From Myxococcota bacterium (GTDB taxonomy: Bacteria > Myxococcota_A > UBA9160 > PR03): a stretch of 33,298 nucleotides of DNA. Both the position numbers and the translations under genes were made by a program. Numbering within the stretch: position 1 is the stretch's first letter; each line of letters begins with the position of its first letter. The notes under the pieces are model-generated. The model saw nothing but the letters and a program-made list of their open reading frames with translations. It made no database searches and had not been told where the DNA came from. Of the stretch, positions 1 through 7,060 are shown one piece after another. The stretch is taken from assembly GCA_030066475.1 (NCBI GenBank), contig JASJBO010000041.1, positions 1-33,298 of the forward strand, given 5' to 3'.

Positions 1-63
1 GAAGCCCCCTGCAAGCGCCCGGAGGGCGCGCGCAGCGAGCCGTAGGCGAGCGAAGTCCACCAG
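1..63 (-). repeat. Interspersed 60-bp hairpin element, copy 1
   Basis: This is the first of three closely similar elements (others at 25901-25965 and 28568-28630). All three lie directly downstream of a minus-strand stop codon, in the same orientation relative to that gene. The element holds a short hairpin: GCGCCC (15-20), loop GGA, GGGCGC (24-29). Next to it is an AGCGAGCC-GTAGGCGAGCG stretch that is identical or nearly so in all copies. The conserved end, AAGTCCAC, stops three bases before the TAG stop codon at 64-66. The element reaches the window edge, so its outer limit is unknown. It may act as a terminator or mRNA 3'-end structure, or be a small non-autonomous mobile repeat; no U-tract is present. 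Confidence 0.8.
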
Positions 64-306
64 CTAGCTCTCGACGTCGATCTCCTCCACCAGCTCCCGC
101 ACGAACTCCCCGTCGCGGACCACGCGCGGGAGGATCGTCGGGATCGTGGCGGGGTCGAGCGCCGACTTGTCGGCCAGCAGCGCGTCGGCGTCGGCGTAGC
201 CGCACAGCGCCTGGAGGTTGTGCACGGTGGGCGAGATCATCGTGAGCTCGCCTGCGCGGGAACGGTGCCGTGTCCCCGGCACGTAGGGGTCGCCCGCCGG
301 GATCAC
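64..306 (-). pseudogene. 3' fragment of a NUDIX hydrolase gene (partial duplicate of the gene at 8151-8960)
   Basis: Positions 64 to about 243 match the last 60 or so codons of the NUDIX gene at 8151-8960, with about five mismatches by eye. The encoded tail shares TMISPTVHNLQALCGYADAD and the same DVES ending. Homology stops abruptly at about 243. The NUDIX box and the rest of the fold are absent, and the open frame upstream (to 306) is unrelated and contains a small inverted repeat. It cannot encode a working enzyme by itself. It is either a decayed paralogue or a partial copy of the downstream gene. The mismatches show it is not an assembly duplication of the same molecule. A repeat element follows its stop codon, which the intact copy lacks. 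Confidence 0.75.
265..282. repeat. Short inverted repeat at the NUDIX fragment break
   Basis: GTGCCG (265-270) and CGGCAC (277-282) form a 6-bp stem with the loop TGTCCC. It lies about 20 bases beyond the point where similarity to the intact NUDIX gene ends. Palindromes of this type occur as REP-like sequences in other genomes, but only one copy was noticed here, so a mobile nature is inference. Confidence 0.35.
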
Positions 307-434
307 CAGCTGCGTTCCCGGTCAGGGTCCGATCACACGCTTTCGGTCAAATCGACGCAGGAGGCCCCGTTCGGGGCGCGAAAATCGCCGTGTCGGCGCG
401 GGGATGGGCCGCCCCGCCGGTCGGGCCGCGGGCC

Positions 435-540
435 CTAGGCGAAGAAGCGCGGCGACTCGACCGCCGCGACCACGTTCTCCCGGAGCTGGTCCATCGACTG
501 GATGTCGGCGTTCACGACGTCGAGGCCCTGGGCGAGCACG
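435..540 (-). pseudogene. C-terminal remnant of an oxidoreductase-like protein (possibly aldo/keto reductase)
   Basis: Read on the minus strand into the TAG at 435-437, this stretch gives a plausible protein tail of about 35 residues. It contains LAQGLDVVNADIQSMDQLRE and ends in SPRFFA. The pattern (helix, VVNxxIQS, helix with ENV) resembles the carboxy end of aldo/keto reductases, where the last helices follow the NADPH loop. That family assignment is tentative. No upstream part of the gene exists: at about 540 the DNA switches to the plus-strand dioxygenase fragment, so two 3' gene ends are joined head to head. The remnant has no start codon or ribosome site. Confidence 0.35.
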
Positions 541-1083
541 AAGGCATCGCTGCTCTCGGCCGAGATCGTCACCGAGGAGGGAGGCGAGACCGAGTGGGCC
601 GACATGCGGGCGGCCTACGAGGCCCTCGACGAGGCGACCCGGGAGCGGATCGCCCCGCTCGCGGCCTTCCACTCGCTCCGCTACTCGCAGGCGCGCGCGG
701 GCTCCGACGGGACGGGCGGGGGCTTCGCCTACGGCTTCGACGACGGGGAGGCGCCGCTGCGGCCGCTCGTGAAGGTGCACCCGGTGACCGGCCGGCGCTC
801 GCTCTTCATCGGGCGTCACGCCTACCGCATCCCGGGCCTCGAGCCGGGCGAGTCCGAGACGTTGCTCGACGCGCTGCTCGAGTTCGCCTGCCGGCCGCCG
901 CGCGTGCTGCGCCACAGCTGGGCGCCCGGCGACCTCGCGATCTGGGACAACCGCTGCGTGCTGCACCGGGCGCGGCCCTACGACCCCGCGGTGCCATGCG
1001 TGATGCACCACACCCGGATCGCCGGAGACCCGGCGACCGAGTCGGGCCTCACACCCGATACACCTCGCTCGCCGTCCCGCTGA
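541..1083 (+). pseudogene. TauD/TfdA-type Fe(II)/2-oxoglutarate dioxygenase, 5'-truncated
   Basis: The reading frame begins in mid-domain with KASLLSAEIV and GGETEWADMRAAYEALDE, the central part of TauD-family dioxygenases. It continues through the KVHPVTGRRSLFIGRHA segment to WAPGDLAIWDNRCVLHRA, which carries the distal iron-binding His and is followed by the 2-oxoglutarate-binding Arg region. The family is usually about 280-300 residues. About 180 remain, and the N-terminal HxD iron ligands are missing, so no active site can form. The in-frame ATG at 502 lies in DNA belonging to the opposite-strand remnant and has no clear ribosome site. The 3' end overlaps the convergent amidohydrolase gene by 35 bases. 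The enzyme type is clear; the original substrate is not. Confidence 0.75.
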
Positions 1084-2053
1084 AGAACCGCTCCCGATCA
1101 GCCTCGCCGTAGCGGCCCGCGATCTTCTTGAGCCCGTTCCAGAGCACCGGGTACGAGATCGACCAGCGGTCGACCGGGAAGTTGCTCTCGAACATGCAGC
1201 GCTCCGGGCCGAAGCACTCGATGGCGTGGTGGTACCAGCGCTCCTGGGCCGCGACGAACTCGTCGGACGTCGGCGGGCGGTCGCGCTCGTGCCAGCCGAA
1301 GCCGTTGTCGGGCATGGCCATGCCGCCGAGTTTGGCGCGCACGTTCGGGCAGCCGGCGAGCGACGCGAGCTCGCGCTTCCACGTCTCGAAGATCTCGTCG
1401 CGGCGCCCGGCGTAGGGACCGACGCCGAGCGGCGTCGAGAAGTGGTCGAGCACCATCACGGTGTCCGGGCAGGCGCGCGCTAGCGTCTCGAAGGCGGCGA
1501 GCTGGTGGTGATACTGCCAGGTGTCGTACGTGTAGCCGAGCCGCCCGAGCGTGCGGACGCCGCGCACGAAGTCCGGGTCGGCGTACAGCCCCGCCGGCGC
1601 GCGCCCCGGGATGCGCAGCGCCTCGGGGTGCTCGTCCCGCGAGCCCGCGTGACGGATCCCGCGGAAGAGGCCGCGGCCCGCCTCCTCGTGCGCGGCGAGC
1701 ACCTCCTCGAGCCCGTCGTAGCGCAGGTCGGCGTGCGAGACGATGCCGCGGATGCGCGCCTGCTCGGGCTTGCCCGCCTCGCTCGCCGCCGCGATCTCCG
1801 CGACGGTCTCGGTCTCGCCCACGCAGCGCAGCTCCTCGGGCCCGTCCTCGCGGTAGAAGGAACGGCACTCCATGAAGACCGTGCGCGTGACGCGGTGGCC
1901 CGCGTCGGTGTCGGACCAGAGCTCGTCGAGCATGTAGCGGGGGCCGAGCCCGCCGGTCCAGAGGTGGTGATGCGGATCGACGATCTCGCGCTCGGGGTCG
2001 ACGATCTCCTCGCTCACCTGGTCGAGCCAGGCCTGGGAGCCGGGTTCGGGCAT
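1049..2053 (-). CDS. Amidohydrolase family protein (Amidohydro_2 TIM-barrel hydrolase)
   Basis: This predicted metal-dependent hydrolase of 334 residues belongs to the Amidohydro_2 group, which includes lactonases and dicarboxylate hydrolases. The metal-binding HxH sits near the start as EIVDPHHHLW (His28-30). A mid-protein VMVLDHF supplies a further His, and FESNFPVDRWS near the C-terminus supplies the conserved Asp. There is no signal peptide, so it is cytoplasmic. The ATG at 2053 is chosen because GGAGGTG lies five bases upstream; an in-frame GTG four codons earlier would place that site inside the gene. Length is normal for the family. It is the only intact gene in the first 2.6 kb, between the dioxygenase and cupin remnants. 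These could once have formed a ring-cleavage or lactone catabolic cluster. The substrate is unknown. Confidence 0.85.
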   Translation of the reverse strand: MPEPGSQAWLDQVSEEIVDPEREIVDPHHHLWTGGLGPRYMLDELWSDTDAGHRVTRTVFMECRSFYREDGPEELRCVGETETVAEIAAASEAGKPEQARIRGIVSHADLRYDGLEEVLAAHEEAGRGLFRGIRHAGSRDEHPEALRIPGRAPAGLYADPDFVRGVRTLGRLGYTYDTWQYHHQLAAFETLARACPDTVMVLDHFSTPLGVGPYAGRRDEIFETWKRELASLAGCPNVRAKLGGMAMPDNGFGWHERDRPPTSDEFVAAQERWYHHAIECFGPERCMFESNFPVDRWSISYPVLWNGLKKIAGRYGEADRERFFSGTASEVYRV

Positions 2054-2255
2054 GGTCACCTCCACCGTTGCACTGAGTTCGAACCACCTTCCGGGCCACC
2101 ATCGCGCAGACCTCCCAACGGGTCAGCTGGCCGCGAAGCCAACGAGGAGTATCGCGCGGCGGCCGCCCGCTGGCTGGGGTCGAAGCCCCACGGCCTTTCT
2201 GTCGAACGGCACTCGGGAGGCAGGCCGAGGCCGTCGATCGGATCGAGACGGACAC

Positions 2256-2528
2256 CGCGAACCGGTGTTCGCCGAGCTCGAGGAGAAGCTGCCGGGTCTC
2301 GCCCACCACATGGAGCCCGACGCGCCCGGGATGCACACCACCGACACGATCGACTTCGAGTACGTGATCTCGGGCCGCGTGGTGCTGGAGCTCGACGACG
2401 GCGAGTCGGTCGAGCTGGGTCCCGGCGACACCGTCGTGCAGAACGGCACGCGCCACGCCTGGCGCAATCCCTTCGACGAGCCCTGCCGCATGGTCGTGGT
2501 GCTGATCGGGGCGGAGCGCGGGCGCTGA
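2256..2528 (+). pseudogene. Cupin-domain protein, probably 5'-truncated
   Basis: The C-terminal portion of a small cupin is clear. GMHTTDTIDFEYVISG is the first cupin motif with metal-ligand His and Glu, and GDTVVQNGTRHAWRN is the second, with its His. It ends in VVVLIGAER. Relatives of this type are usually 140-180 residues and begin with about 60 more residues; here similarity fades upstream of PVFAELEEKLPG. An in-frame GTG at 2265 would yield 87 residues, nearly a minimal beta-barrel, but it has no Shine-Dalgarno sequence. The open frame further upstream (from 2052) has out-of-character composition. Most likely it is another decayed gene of this zone; a short functional cupin is the alternative. 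Confidence 0.55.
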
Positions 2529-2679
2529 GGACACCCGCGCGGCTCCTCAGACGATCGTCCAACTTCCCGTCGGCCCGGCGCTTTCGGCACCGCTCCGAAG
2601 TCGGAAAAGGATCAGGTTTCGCGAAGGACCCGAGGCCGCGAGCCCGGTACTCATCGGGTGCGCGCCGGAGGACCCGAGC

Positions 2680-3393
2680 ATGACGACCACCAACCGCTTC
2701 GCGATCGGAATCACCCTGTGCCTGGCTCTGACCGCCTGCGCCGAGGGCGAGTACCGGTTGCCCTACGTGGACGGCACCCGCGTGGAGGTGGTGCAGGACT
2801 TCCAGACCCACACGACGCCGGTCGGCTCGATGTTCGACATGGTGGCGCTCGACCCGCCCGGCATCGTGGCGGCCGCCGCGCCCGGCTGGGTGCGCTTCAT
2901 CGAAGACAGCCACGCCGGCAACGGCGCCGGCCAGCCCAACAACTACGTCTGGATCGAGCATCCGGGTGACTACTGCCAGGACCCGGGCGACGTGCTGCGC
3001 AGCCGCTGGCCGGGCAAGCGGGCGAGCCACGACCGCGACTGCATCCCGTGCGAGAAGGACTTCTGCAACGAGTGGACCGTGTACGCCCACTTCGTCGAGG
3101 GCTCGGTCACCGACGCGTTCCCGATGGGCGCCTCCCTCCAGGAGGGCGACTGGGTCGAGGCCGGCCAGCCGATCGGGATCGAGGGCGAGGTCGGCTACGC
3201 CTTCGGCGTCCACCTGCACTGGCACGTCGCGATCATCGATCCAGGGGTCGAGCCCGACGAGAACGGCTACTACGAGGACTGGAGCGGCGGCGCCTGGCAC
3301 TCCTCCCCCGAGCTGATCCCCGTGGTCTGCTACCAGGGTGGCGCCAGCGTGCTCTACCAGGGCCTCACCTACACGGCGGGGCCGTGTCCGTAG
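2680..3393 (+). CDS. M23-like (LytM-type) peptidase-fold lipoprotein
   Basis: This exported protein of 237 residues has a lipoprotein signal peptide ending in the lipobox LTAC (Cys20), so it is probably membrane-anchored in the periplasm. The body follows the LytM/M23 pattern: a VQDF start, SMFDMVA with a zinc-ligand-type Asp53, VYAHF, a GDWVEAGQPIG turn, and the C-terminal HLHWHV carrying the HxH pair. The first zinc His normally lies four residues before the Asp; here that position is Gly, and a His lies further upstream (THTTPVG), so catalysis is uncertain. A loop with five cysteines between residues 100 and 130 (CQDPGD, CIPCEKDFC) suggests disulfides. GGAGG lies eight bases before the ATG. 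A cell-wall role is inferred from the family only. Confidence 0.8.
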   Translation: MTTTNRFAIGITLCLALTACAEGEYRLPYVDGTRVEVVQDFQTHTTPVGSMFDMVALDPPGIVAAAAPGWVRFIEDSHAGNGAGQPNNYVWIEHPGDYCQDPGDVLRSRWPGKRASHDRDCIPCEKDFCNEWTVYAHFVEGSVTDAFPMGASLQEGDWVEAGQPIGIEGEVGYAFGVHLHWHVAIIDPGVEPDENGYYEDWSGGAWHSSPELIPVVCYQGGASVLYQGLTYTAGPCP

Positions 3394-3428
3394 GCCGCGC
3401 CCGCCAAACCGGGACGCGGGGTTCGCCG

Positions 3429-5002
3429 CTACGAGAGAGCGCGCGCCCGCGCGTCGAGTACGCGGCGCAGCACGTCCGCGAGTGCCTGGGCCGTATAGGG
3501 CTTGGCCAGGAACGCGTCGGGTTGCTCTCGGCCGAGCTCCCGCAGCGAATCCTCTTCGGCATAGCCACTCGAGAGGATGACCATCGCGTCGGGCCGAAGC
3601 GCGCGCATCTCGTGGAGGGCCTCGACTCCGCTCATCCGCGGCATGGTCGCGTCAGCAGGACCGCGGCGATCTCGTCGCCATGCTGACGGAACGAGGCGAC
3701 GGCCTCCGCGCCGTCCACTGCGGTGCGCACCTGGAAGCCCAGCCGCCCGAGAACGCGAGTGGCGAGCCGCCGGATCGCCTCCTCGTCGTCGACGACCAGC
3801 ACCGTTCCCGCCCCGCGCCAGGCGCCTTCACGCGTCTCGATCGCAGCGTCCGCTCCGCGCGCATCGTGCTCGGCGACGGGGAAGACGACCAGGAAGCTCG
3901 AGCCCTCGGCGACGTCGGAGTCGACCCAGATCGCTCCCCGATGGCTGCGGACGATCCCCAGCACCGCGGCGAGGCCGAGGCCCCGGCCCTGGAACTTCGT
4001 CGTGAAGAATGGATCGAAGACGCGCAGCCGCTCCGACGGGCTCATCCCGCAGCCGGTGTCGGTGACCTCGAGGAACGCCAGGACGCCCGGGCCCGGCGTC
4101 TCGTCCACGTACGCGGTCGACAGTGCCTCCGCGTCGAAGTGCCGCTCTCCCGTTCGGATCGCGATCTGCCCCGCACCTTCGCCGAGCGCGTCGGATGCAT
4201 TCGTGATCAGGTTCATCACGATCTGCCGGATCTGCGTCGGGTCGCCTTCGATCCACACCGGTTGCGCGGCGAACTCGCAGCGAAGCTCGGCCCGTTTCGA
4301 GATGGAGGCCTCGAGCAGGTGCACCATCTCATCGACCAGCCGCGACAGGTCGAGGACCACGGTGGCCAGTGCGCGGGTTCCCGAGTAGACCAGCATCTGC
4401 CGGGTCAGGTCCGCCGCGCGGGTCGCCGCGAGTCGGACCTGTCGGATCTCATCCCGCCCGGGCGACTCCCGCGACAGCTCCGTGAGGGCGAGATCGGAGT
4501 TGCCCAGGATGCTCGTCAGCAGGTTGTTGAAGTCGTGTGCGATGCCGCCCGCCGCCAGACCGCCGAGCAGCGCGGCCCAGGGAACCGGCGTCCCGTGGCG
4601 AACCGGGGCACCCGGTGCCGGCGCGAAGCGCATCTCCCACGTGCGTCCTCCGTGGCGCAGCGTGTCCCGGTACTCCAGGCGCTGTCCGGACGCGATCGGC
4701 CTGGTCGCTGCCGCTGCTTCGCTCTGGTAGAGCGCCGTGACGGCGTTCGGGTCCGTGATGTCGTCGACCTGGACCGCGATCTCGTGGTCGGCCGACCCCA
4801 TCGCCGTTTCGATCACGTCCGCCGCCTCGAACACGCCCACCGCGAACCCTTCGAGACGCACTCCTGCGGGCTCACCGCGCGAGGGTCCCGCATCGCGGTA
4901 GACGGGCCAGAAGGCGACGGTGGATCTCGTGCCGGGGAGCTGCCTCGACGAAGCAGCCGCGTGAGGGGGACCGCCATGATCAAGCTCTTCGGAGTGACCA
5001 GC
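3429..5002 (-). pseudogene. CHASE-type hybrid sensor histidine kinase, damaged in three places
   Basis: Read from high to low coordinates, the remains are as follows. The end of a CHASE sensor domain (VAFWPVYRD, then VRLEGFAVGVFEA) comes first. The first residues of a membrane helix (WAALLGGLAA) then run straight into the H-box GGIAHDFNNLL. The ATPase domain follows, with N-box MNLITNASDAL, G1 DTGCGM, F-box DPFFTTKF and G2 GRGLGLA. Last is a receiver domain starting VLVVDDEEAIRR. The N-terminal half with the first membrane helix is missing: the open frame begins directly after the GFA stop codon at 5003-5005. The second membrane helix and linker appear deleted at about 4550-4575. At 3653 a base is missing, so the frame breaks at the receiver phospho-Asp and resumes as ATMPRMSGVEAL, ending with the conserved Lys in AFLAKPY. 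A GTG at 4861 is the only possible start. Confidence 0.8.
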
Positions 5003-5500
5003 TCATCCCTTCCCAGCTGCGGCGCCTCGGCCCGGGGCGCCTTCGCGTTCCCTCCACGCCCGCACGAGCTCGAATACGTCATCGGGATTCCTCTCGTGGC
5101 GACGAACCCCCTCCGGAATCGGCACCCACGGCTGGGCGCTCGCGGTCCAGATGTGGGCGATGGGTTCGAGCCAGCTCGTGTCGTCGAGCGTTCCCGGACG
5201 GAGGGAGAGGATCTCCGGAAAGCGAGCGGGCTCGCTCCAGACCCGGGTTCCGCAATTCCTGCAGCGCAGGTCGCAGCGCGCGATCCCCTCGGTGGTCTCG
5301 TACGCCAGCCTCTCCGGCTCCCCGCAGAGGAGCTCGAGGGACTGGCGACGAACGGACGCCGTCATCACGAAGGCGCTTCCCGTGATGCTCTGGCAGTCCG
5401 TGCAGTGGCAGACGTGCAGCTCGAGCGGGTCCTCGAGCAGGCGGTAGCGGACACGTCCGCACACACAGCCGCCTTCGCAGGGAAGCGGGATGGGTTTCAA
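5003..5500 (-). CDS. GFA family protein (CENP-V/GFA zinc-binding fold)
   Basis: This small zinc-binding protein of 165 residues is of the glutathione-dependent formaldehyde-activating (GFA) family, whose fold binds zinc through CxC and CxxC pairs. The ligands are visible: GGCVCGRVRY, then VCHCTDCQ, then CRNCGTRVW. Despite the family name, catalytic activity is unproven for most members. The start is a TTG at 5500, supported by AGGAGG seven bases upstream. That TTG overlaps the TGA of the upstream GFA-fusion gene (TTGA, 5497-5500), so translation is probably coupled. The sequence differs substantially from the GFA domain of its neighbour, so this is an old duplication or a separate recruitment. 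The pairing and the sigma factor upstream suggest a shared response, perhaps to aldehydes or thiol adducts. Confidence 0.85.
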   Translation of the reverse strand: MKPIPLPCEGGCVCGRVRYRLLEDPLELHVCHCTDCQSITGSAFVMTASVRRQSLELLCGEPERLAYETTEGIARCDLRCRNCGTRVWSEPARFPEILSLRPGTLDDTSWLEPIAHIWTASAQPWVPIPEGVRRHERNPDDVFELVRAWREREGAPGRGAAAGKG

Positions 5501-6123
5501 CGGAGTTCCTCCTCGCCGGTGTCGGCAGGCGCCGAGGTATGGAAGGGTCCCGGGCGCTGAGCCACGTCGTCGGTGATCTCGTACCACGGCGCTCGGTCCG
5601 CGACGCTGGCGTGCAGCACGGGCCGCACGACGGGATCGACGTCGAGGGTCGCCACGGCGACCGCTACCTGGCCCGGGGGTGCCGTTCCCGTCAGCGTCGT
5701 CCCGCACTGGCCGCAGAACGTCTGTGAGCTGTCGTCGCTGCCGCCGAAGCGACGGAGATGTTCGCGACCCTGTTGCCAGGAGAACTCCCTTACCGGCACC
5801 AGCGCGAAGCTCCCGAAGGCGGCGGCGTGTGCCTTCCGGCAGCGCCGGCAGTGGCAGTGGCCGATTCCCTGGAGAGGGCCGCGGACCGCGTAGCGCACCT
5901 CTCCGCACAGGCAGCTGCCGATCAGCGTCCAATCGGGCGGCGCCAGCGCCCGGAAGCGGTCGCGCTGGGCGGGTGACGCGGCGAGGGAGCGCTCCACCCG
6001 GGCTCGCTGGGCCTCGCCCAGGCTCGAGGGGTCGCGCGCGTAGGCGACCAGCTCGTTCGCGCTGGGCTCATCGGGCGCTCCTGCGGAAAGGATGTCGGCC
6101 ATCAGCTTCGCGTCTCTCTCCAT
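5497..6123 (-). CDS. GFA-domain protein with an anti-sigma-like N-terminal leader
   Basis: The protein has 208 residues. About the first 65 (ADILSAGAPDEPSANELVAY, then ARVERSLAASPAQRDRF) look like the N-terminal helical region of anti-sigma factors: an ELVAY helix, an RARVERSLAASP helix and a short linker. The HxxxCxxC zinc motif of the ZAS type is absent. From about residue 68 a complete GFA domain follows (GSCLCGEVRYAV, GHCHCRRCRKAH, FCGQCGT). No membrane helix is seen. The ATG at 6123 has AGGAGG six bases upstream. The gene lies 37 bases downstream of a sigma factor gene and overlaps the next GFA gene by four bases. Known: anti-sigma factors are often encoded beside their sigma factor. Inferred: the GFA domain is the sensor that controls sigma release. 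The anti-sigma reading rests on pattern and position only. Confidence 0.7.
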   Translation of the reverse strand: MERDAKLMADILSAGAPDEPSANELVAYARDPSSLGEAQRARVERSLAASPAQRDRFRALAPPDWTLIGSCLCGEVRYAVRGPLQGIGHCHCRRCRKAHAAAFGSFALVPVREFSWQQGREHLRRFGGSDDSSQTFCGQCGTTLTGTAPPGQVAVAVATLDVDPVVRPVLHASVADRAPWYEITDDVAQRPGPFHTSAPADTGEEELR

Positions 6124-6160
6124 CTCACACCTCCTGGACGGACCAGCGCCGGGTTTCGAC

Positions 6161-6718
6161 TCAGAGCCCCTTGCCGTCTTCGAGCAGTGCCGCGCGCAGC
6201 TCCCCGATCGCCTGGCGAAACAGTCGCTTGTAGGTGCCGAGCGACTCGCCGAGCCGCTCCGCTCCCTCGAGGTCCGTGCAGCCGAGGGCGTACTTGCACT
6301 CCAGCACCCGGCGCTTGCGTGGCTCCAGCGCATCGAGGGCGCCCGCGAGATCGTGCTGCAGGCTCTCGTCGAGCGTGCCCTCGACCTGGAGCGCGTCCTC
6401 CTCCAGGGGGACGTTCTGCCGCCAGCCCGCGGCAGCAGGGCTCCCCGCGCGGCGCCGCCCCTGCTCCTTGCGGAGCTGATCGAGGTAGCGACGAACTGCG
6501 ATCCGTCGCACCCAGGCCGCCACTCCGCGCTCGTCGTGGGAGCGGGGTGTCCGAGTGATGAGAGTGAGCAGGACGTCCTGGACGACGTCGTCCCAGGAGT
6601 CCCGGTGCGCGTAGGCGCCCGCCGAGGAAAGCGTTCCGATCACGAGCCGAGCAACGCGGTCGCGCGCTTCGAGATCCCCCTTCCGCAGAGCGGCCAGGGT
6701 ATCGGACCAGCTCTCCAT
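6161..6718 (-). CDS. ECF-type RNA polymerase sigma factor
   Basis: This small sigma-70-family factor has 185 residues. Region 2 is recognisable by YAHRDSWDDVVQDVLLTLIT and WVRRIAVRRYLDQLRKEQ. Region 4 lies near the C-terminus, with ALEPRKRRVLECKYALGCTD followed by the helix-turn-helix ERLGESLGTYKRLFRQAIGE. Regions 1 and 3 are missing, as expected for extracytoplasmic-function factors. A GTG directly before the ATG (6721) is an alternative start, and no strong ribosome site is visible for either. A GGAAC motif, typical of ECF -35 boxes, lies upstream on the minus strand (6759-6763), but no convincing -10 box at the right distance was found, so autoregulation is only a suggestion. It heads the operon with the two GFA genes. 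Confidence 0.85.
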   Translation of the reverse strand: MESWSDTLAALRKGDLEARDRVARLVIGTLSSAGAYAHRDSWDDVVQDVLLTLITRTPRSHDERGVAAWVRRIAVRRYLDQLRKEQGRRRAGSPAAAGWRQNVPLEEDALQVEGTLDESLQHDLAGALDALEPRKRRVLECKYALGCTDLEGAERLGESLGTYKRLFRQAIGELRAALLEDGKGL

Positions 6719-6804
6719 CACCGGAGCGTATCAGCTCCCGCGACCGGCCGTGGAAGGAGTTCCAAGACCCGCTTTCGGCTCGAGGACCGATAACTCCCGA
6801 CTAT

Positions 6805-6898
6805 GTCAAGCCGCAGTGATCTGACCGAGAGCGTCTTATCGGACCCTGGCCGGGAACGCAGCTCGATTTCCTTATCGAGCCAAACGAAGTGGCTTGAC
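6805..6898. repeat. Inverted repeat flanking a 74-bp spacer
   Basis: GTCAAGCCGC (6805-6814) and GTGGCTTGAC (6889-6898) are inverted copies matching at nine of ten bases. A smaller pair, CCGATAA and TTATCGG, lies inside and beside it. The arms lie between the sigma gene and the transposon relic that follows, and could be a remnant mobile-element end or a regulatory palindrome pair. They do not match the usual IS66 terminus. Confidence 0.35.
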
Positions 6899-7005
6899 GG
6901 ACGGGGGTCCGTACAAGCAGCGGGAGTGGCTGGGTCACCTACAGGCGTGCAGGCGGAGTGGGAACGATCCGGGTCTACGCAAAGCGGCTAGAGACCTACG
7001 CCGGA
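6894..7005 (+). mobile_element. Relic of an IS66-type accessory gene (tnpA-like), frameshifted
   Basis: A short translatable stretch reads YKQREWLGHLQACRRSG and, after a shift to another frame at about 6955-6963, continues TIRVYAKRLE. The pattern of RxxW, then a helix, then ACxRSG, then YAxRxGL is the N-terminal signature of the small helix-turn-helix protein (TnpA) of IS66-family insertion sequences. Only about 35 residues remain, no tnpB or transposase follows, and the sequence ends in unrelated DNA. It marks a former insertion between the sigma/GFA operon and the low-GC gene at 7061-7681. Confidence 0.45.
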
Positions 7006-7012
7006 GCTCATT

Positions 7013-7036
7013 TGCGCGAGCGCCTGCGCTCGCGCA
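7013..7036 (-). terminator. Strong hairpin downstream of the 7061-7681 gene
   Basis: TGCGCGAGCGC (7013-7023) and GCGCTCGCGCA (7026-7036) are perfect inverted copies: an 11-bp stem, or 10 bp with a four-base loop. It starts about 25 bases past the stop codon of the minus-strand gene. There is no T-run after it, so it may be a terminator of the stem-only kind or an mRNA-stabilising structure. Confidence 0.5.
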
Positions 7037-7060
7037 GTGCGTGGTGGAGCGAGTGGATGG

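Noticed and set aside
3640..3665. Programmed frameshift in the kinase receiver domain
   Set aside because: There is no slippery run or downstream structure, and the gene has two other lesions. Decay or a sequencing error is simpler.
6722..6790. ECF-type autoregulated promoter for the sigma gene
   Set aside because: A GGAAC motif exists on the minus strand, but no matching -10 element lies at a suitable distance.
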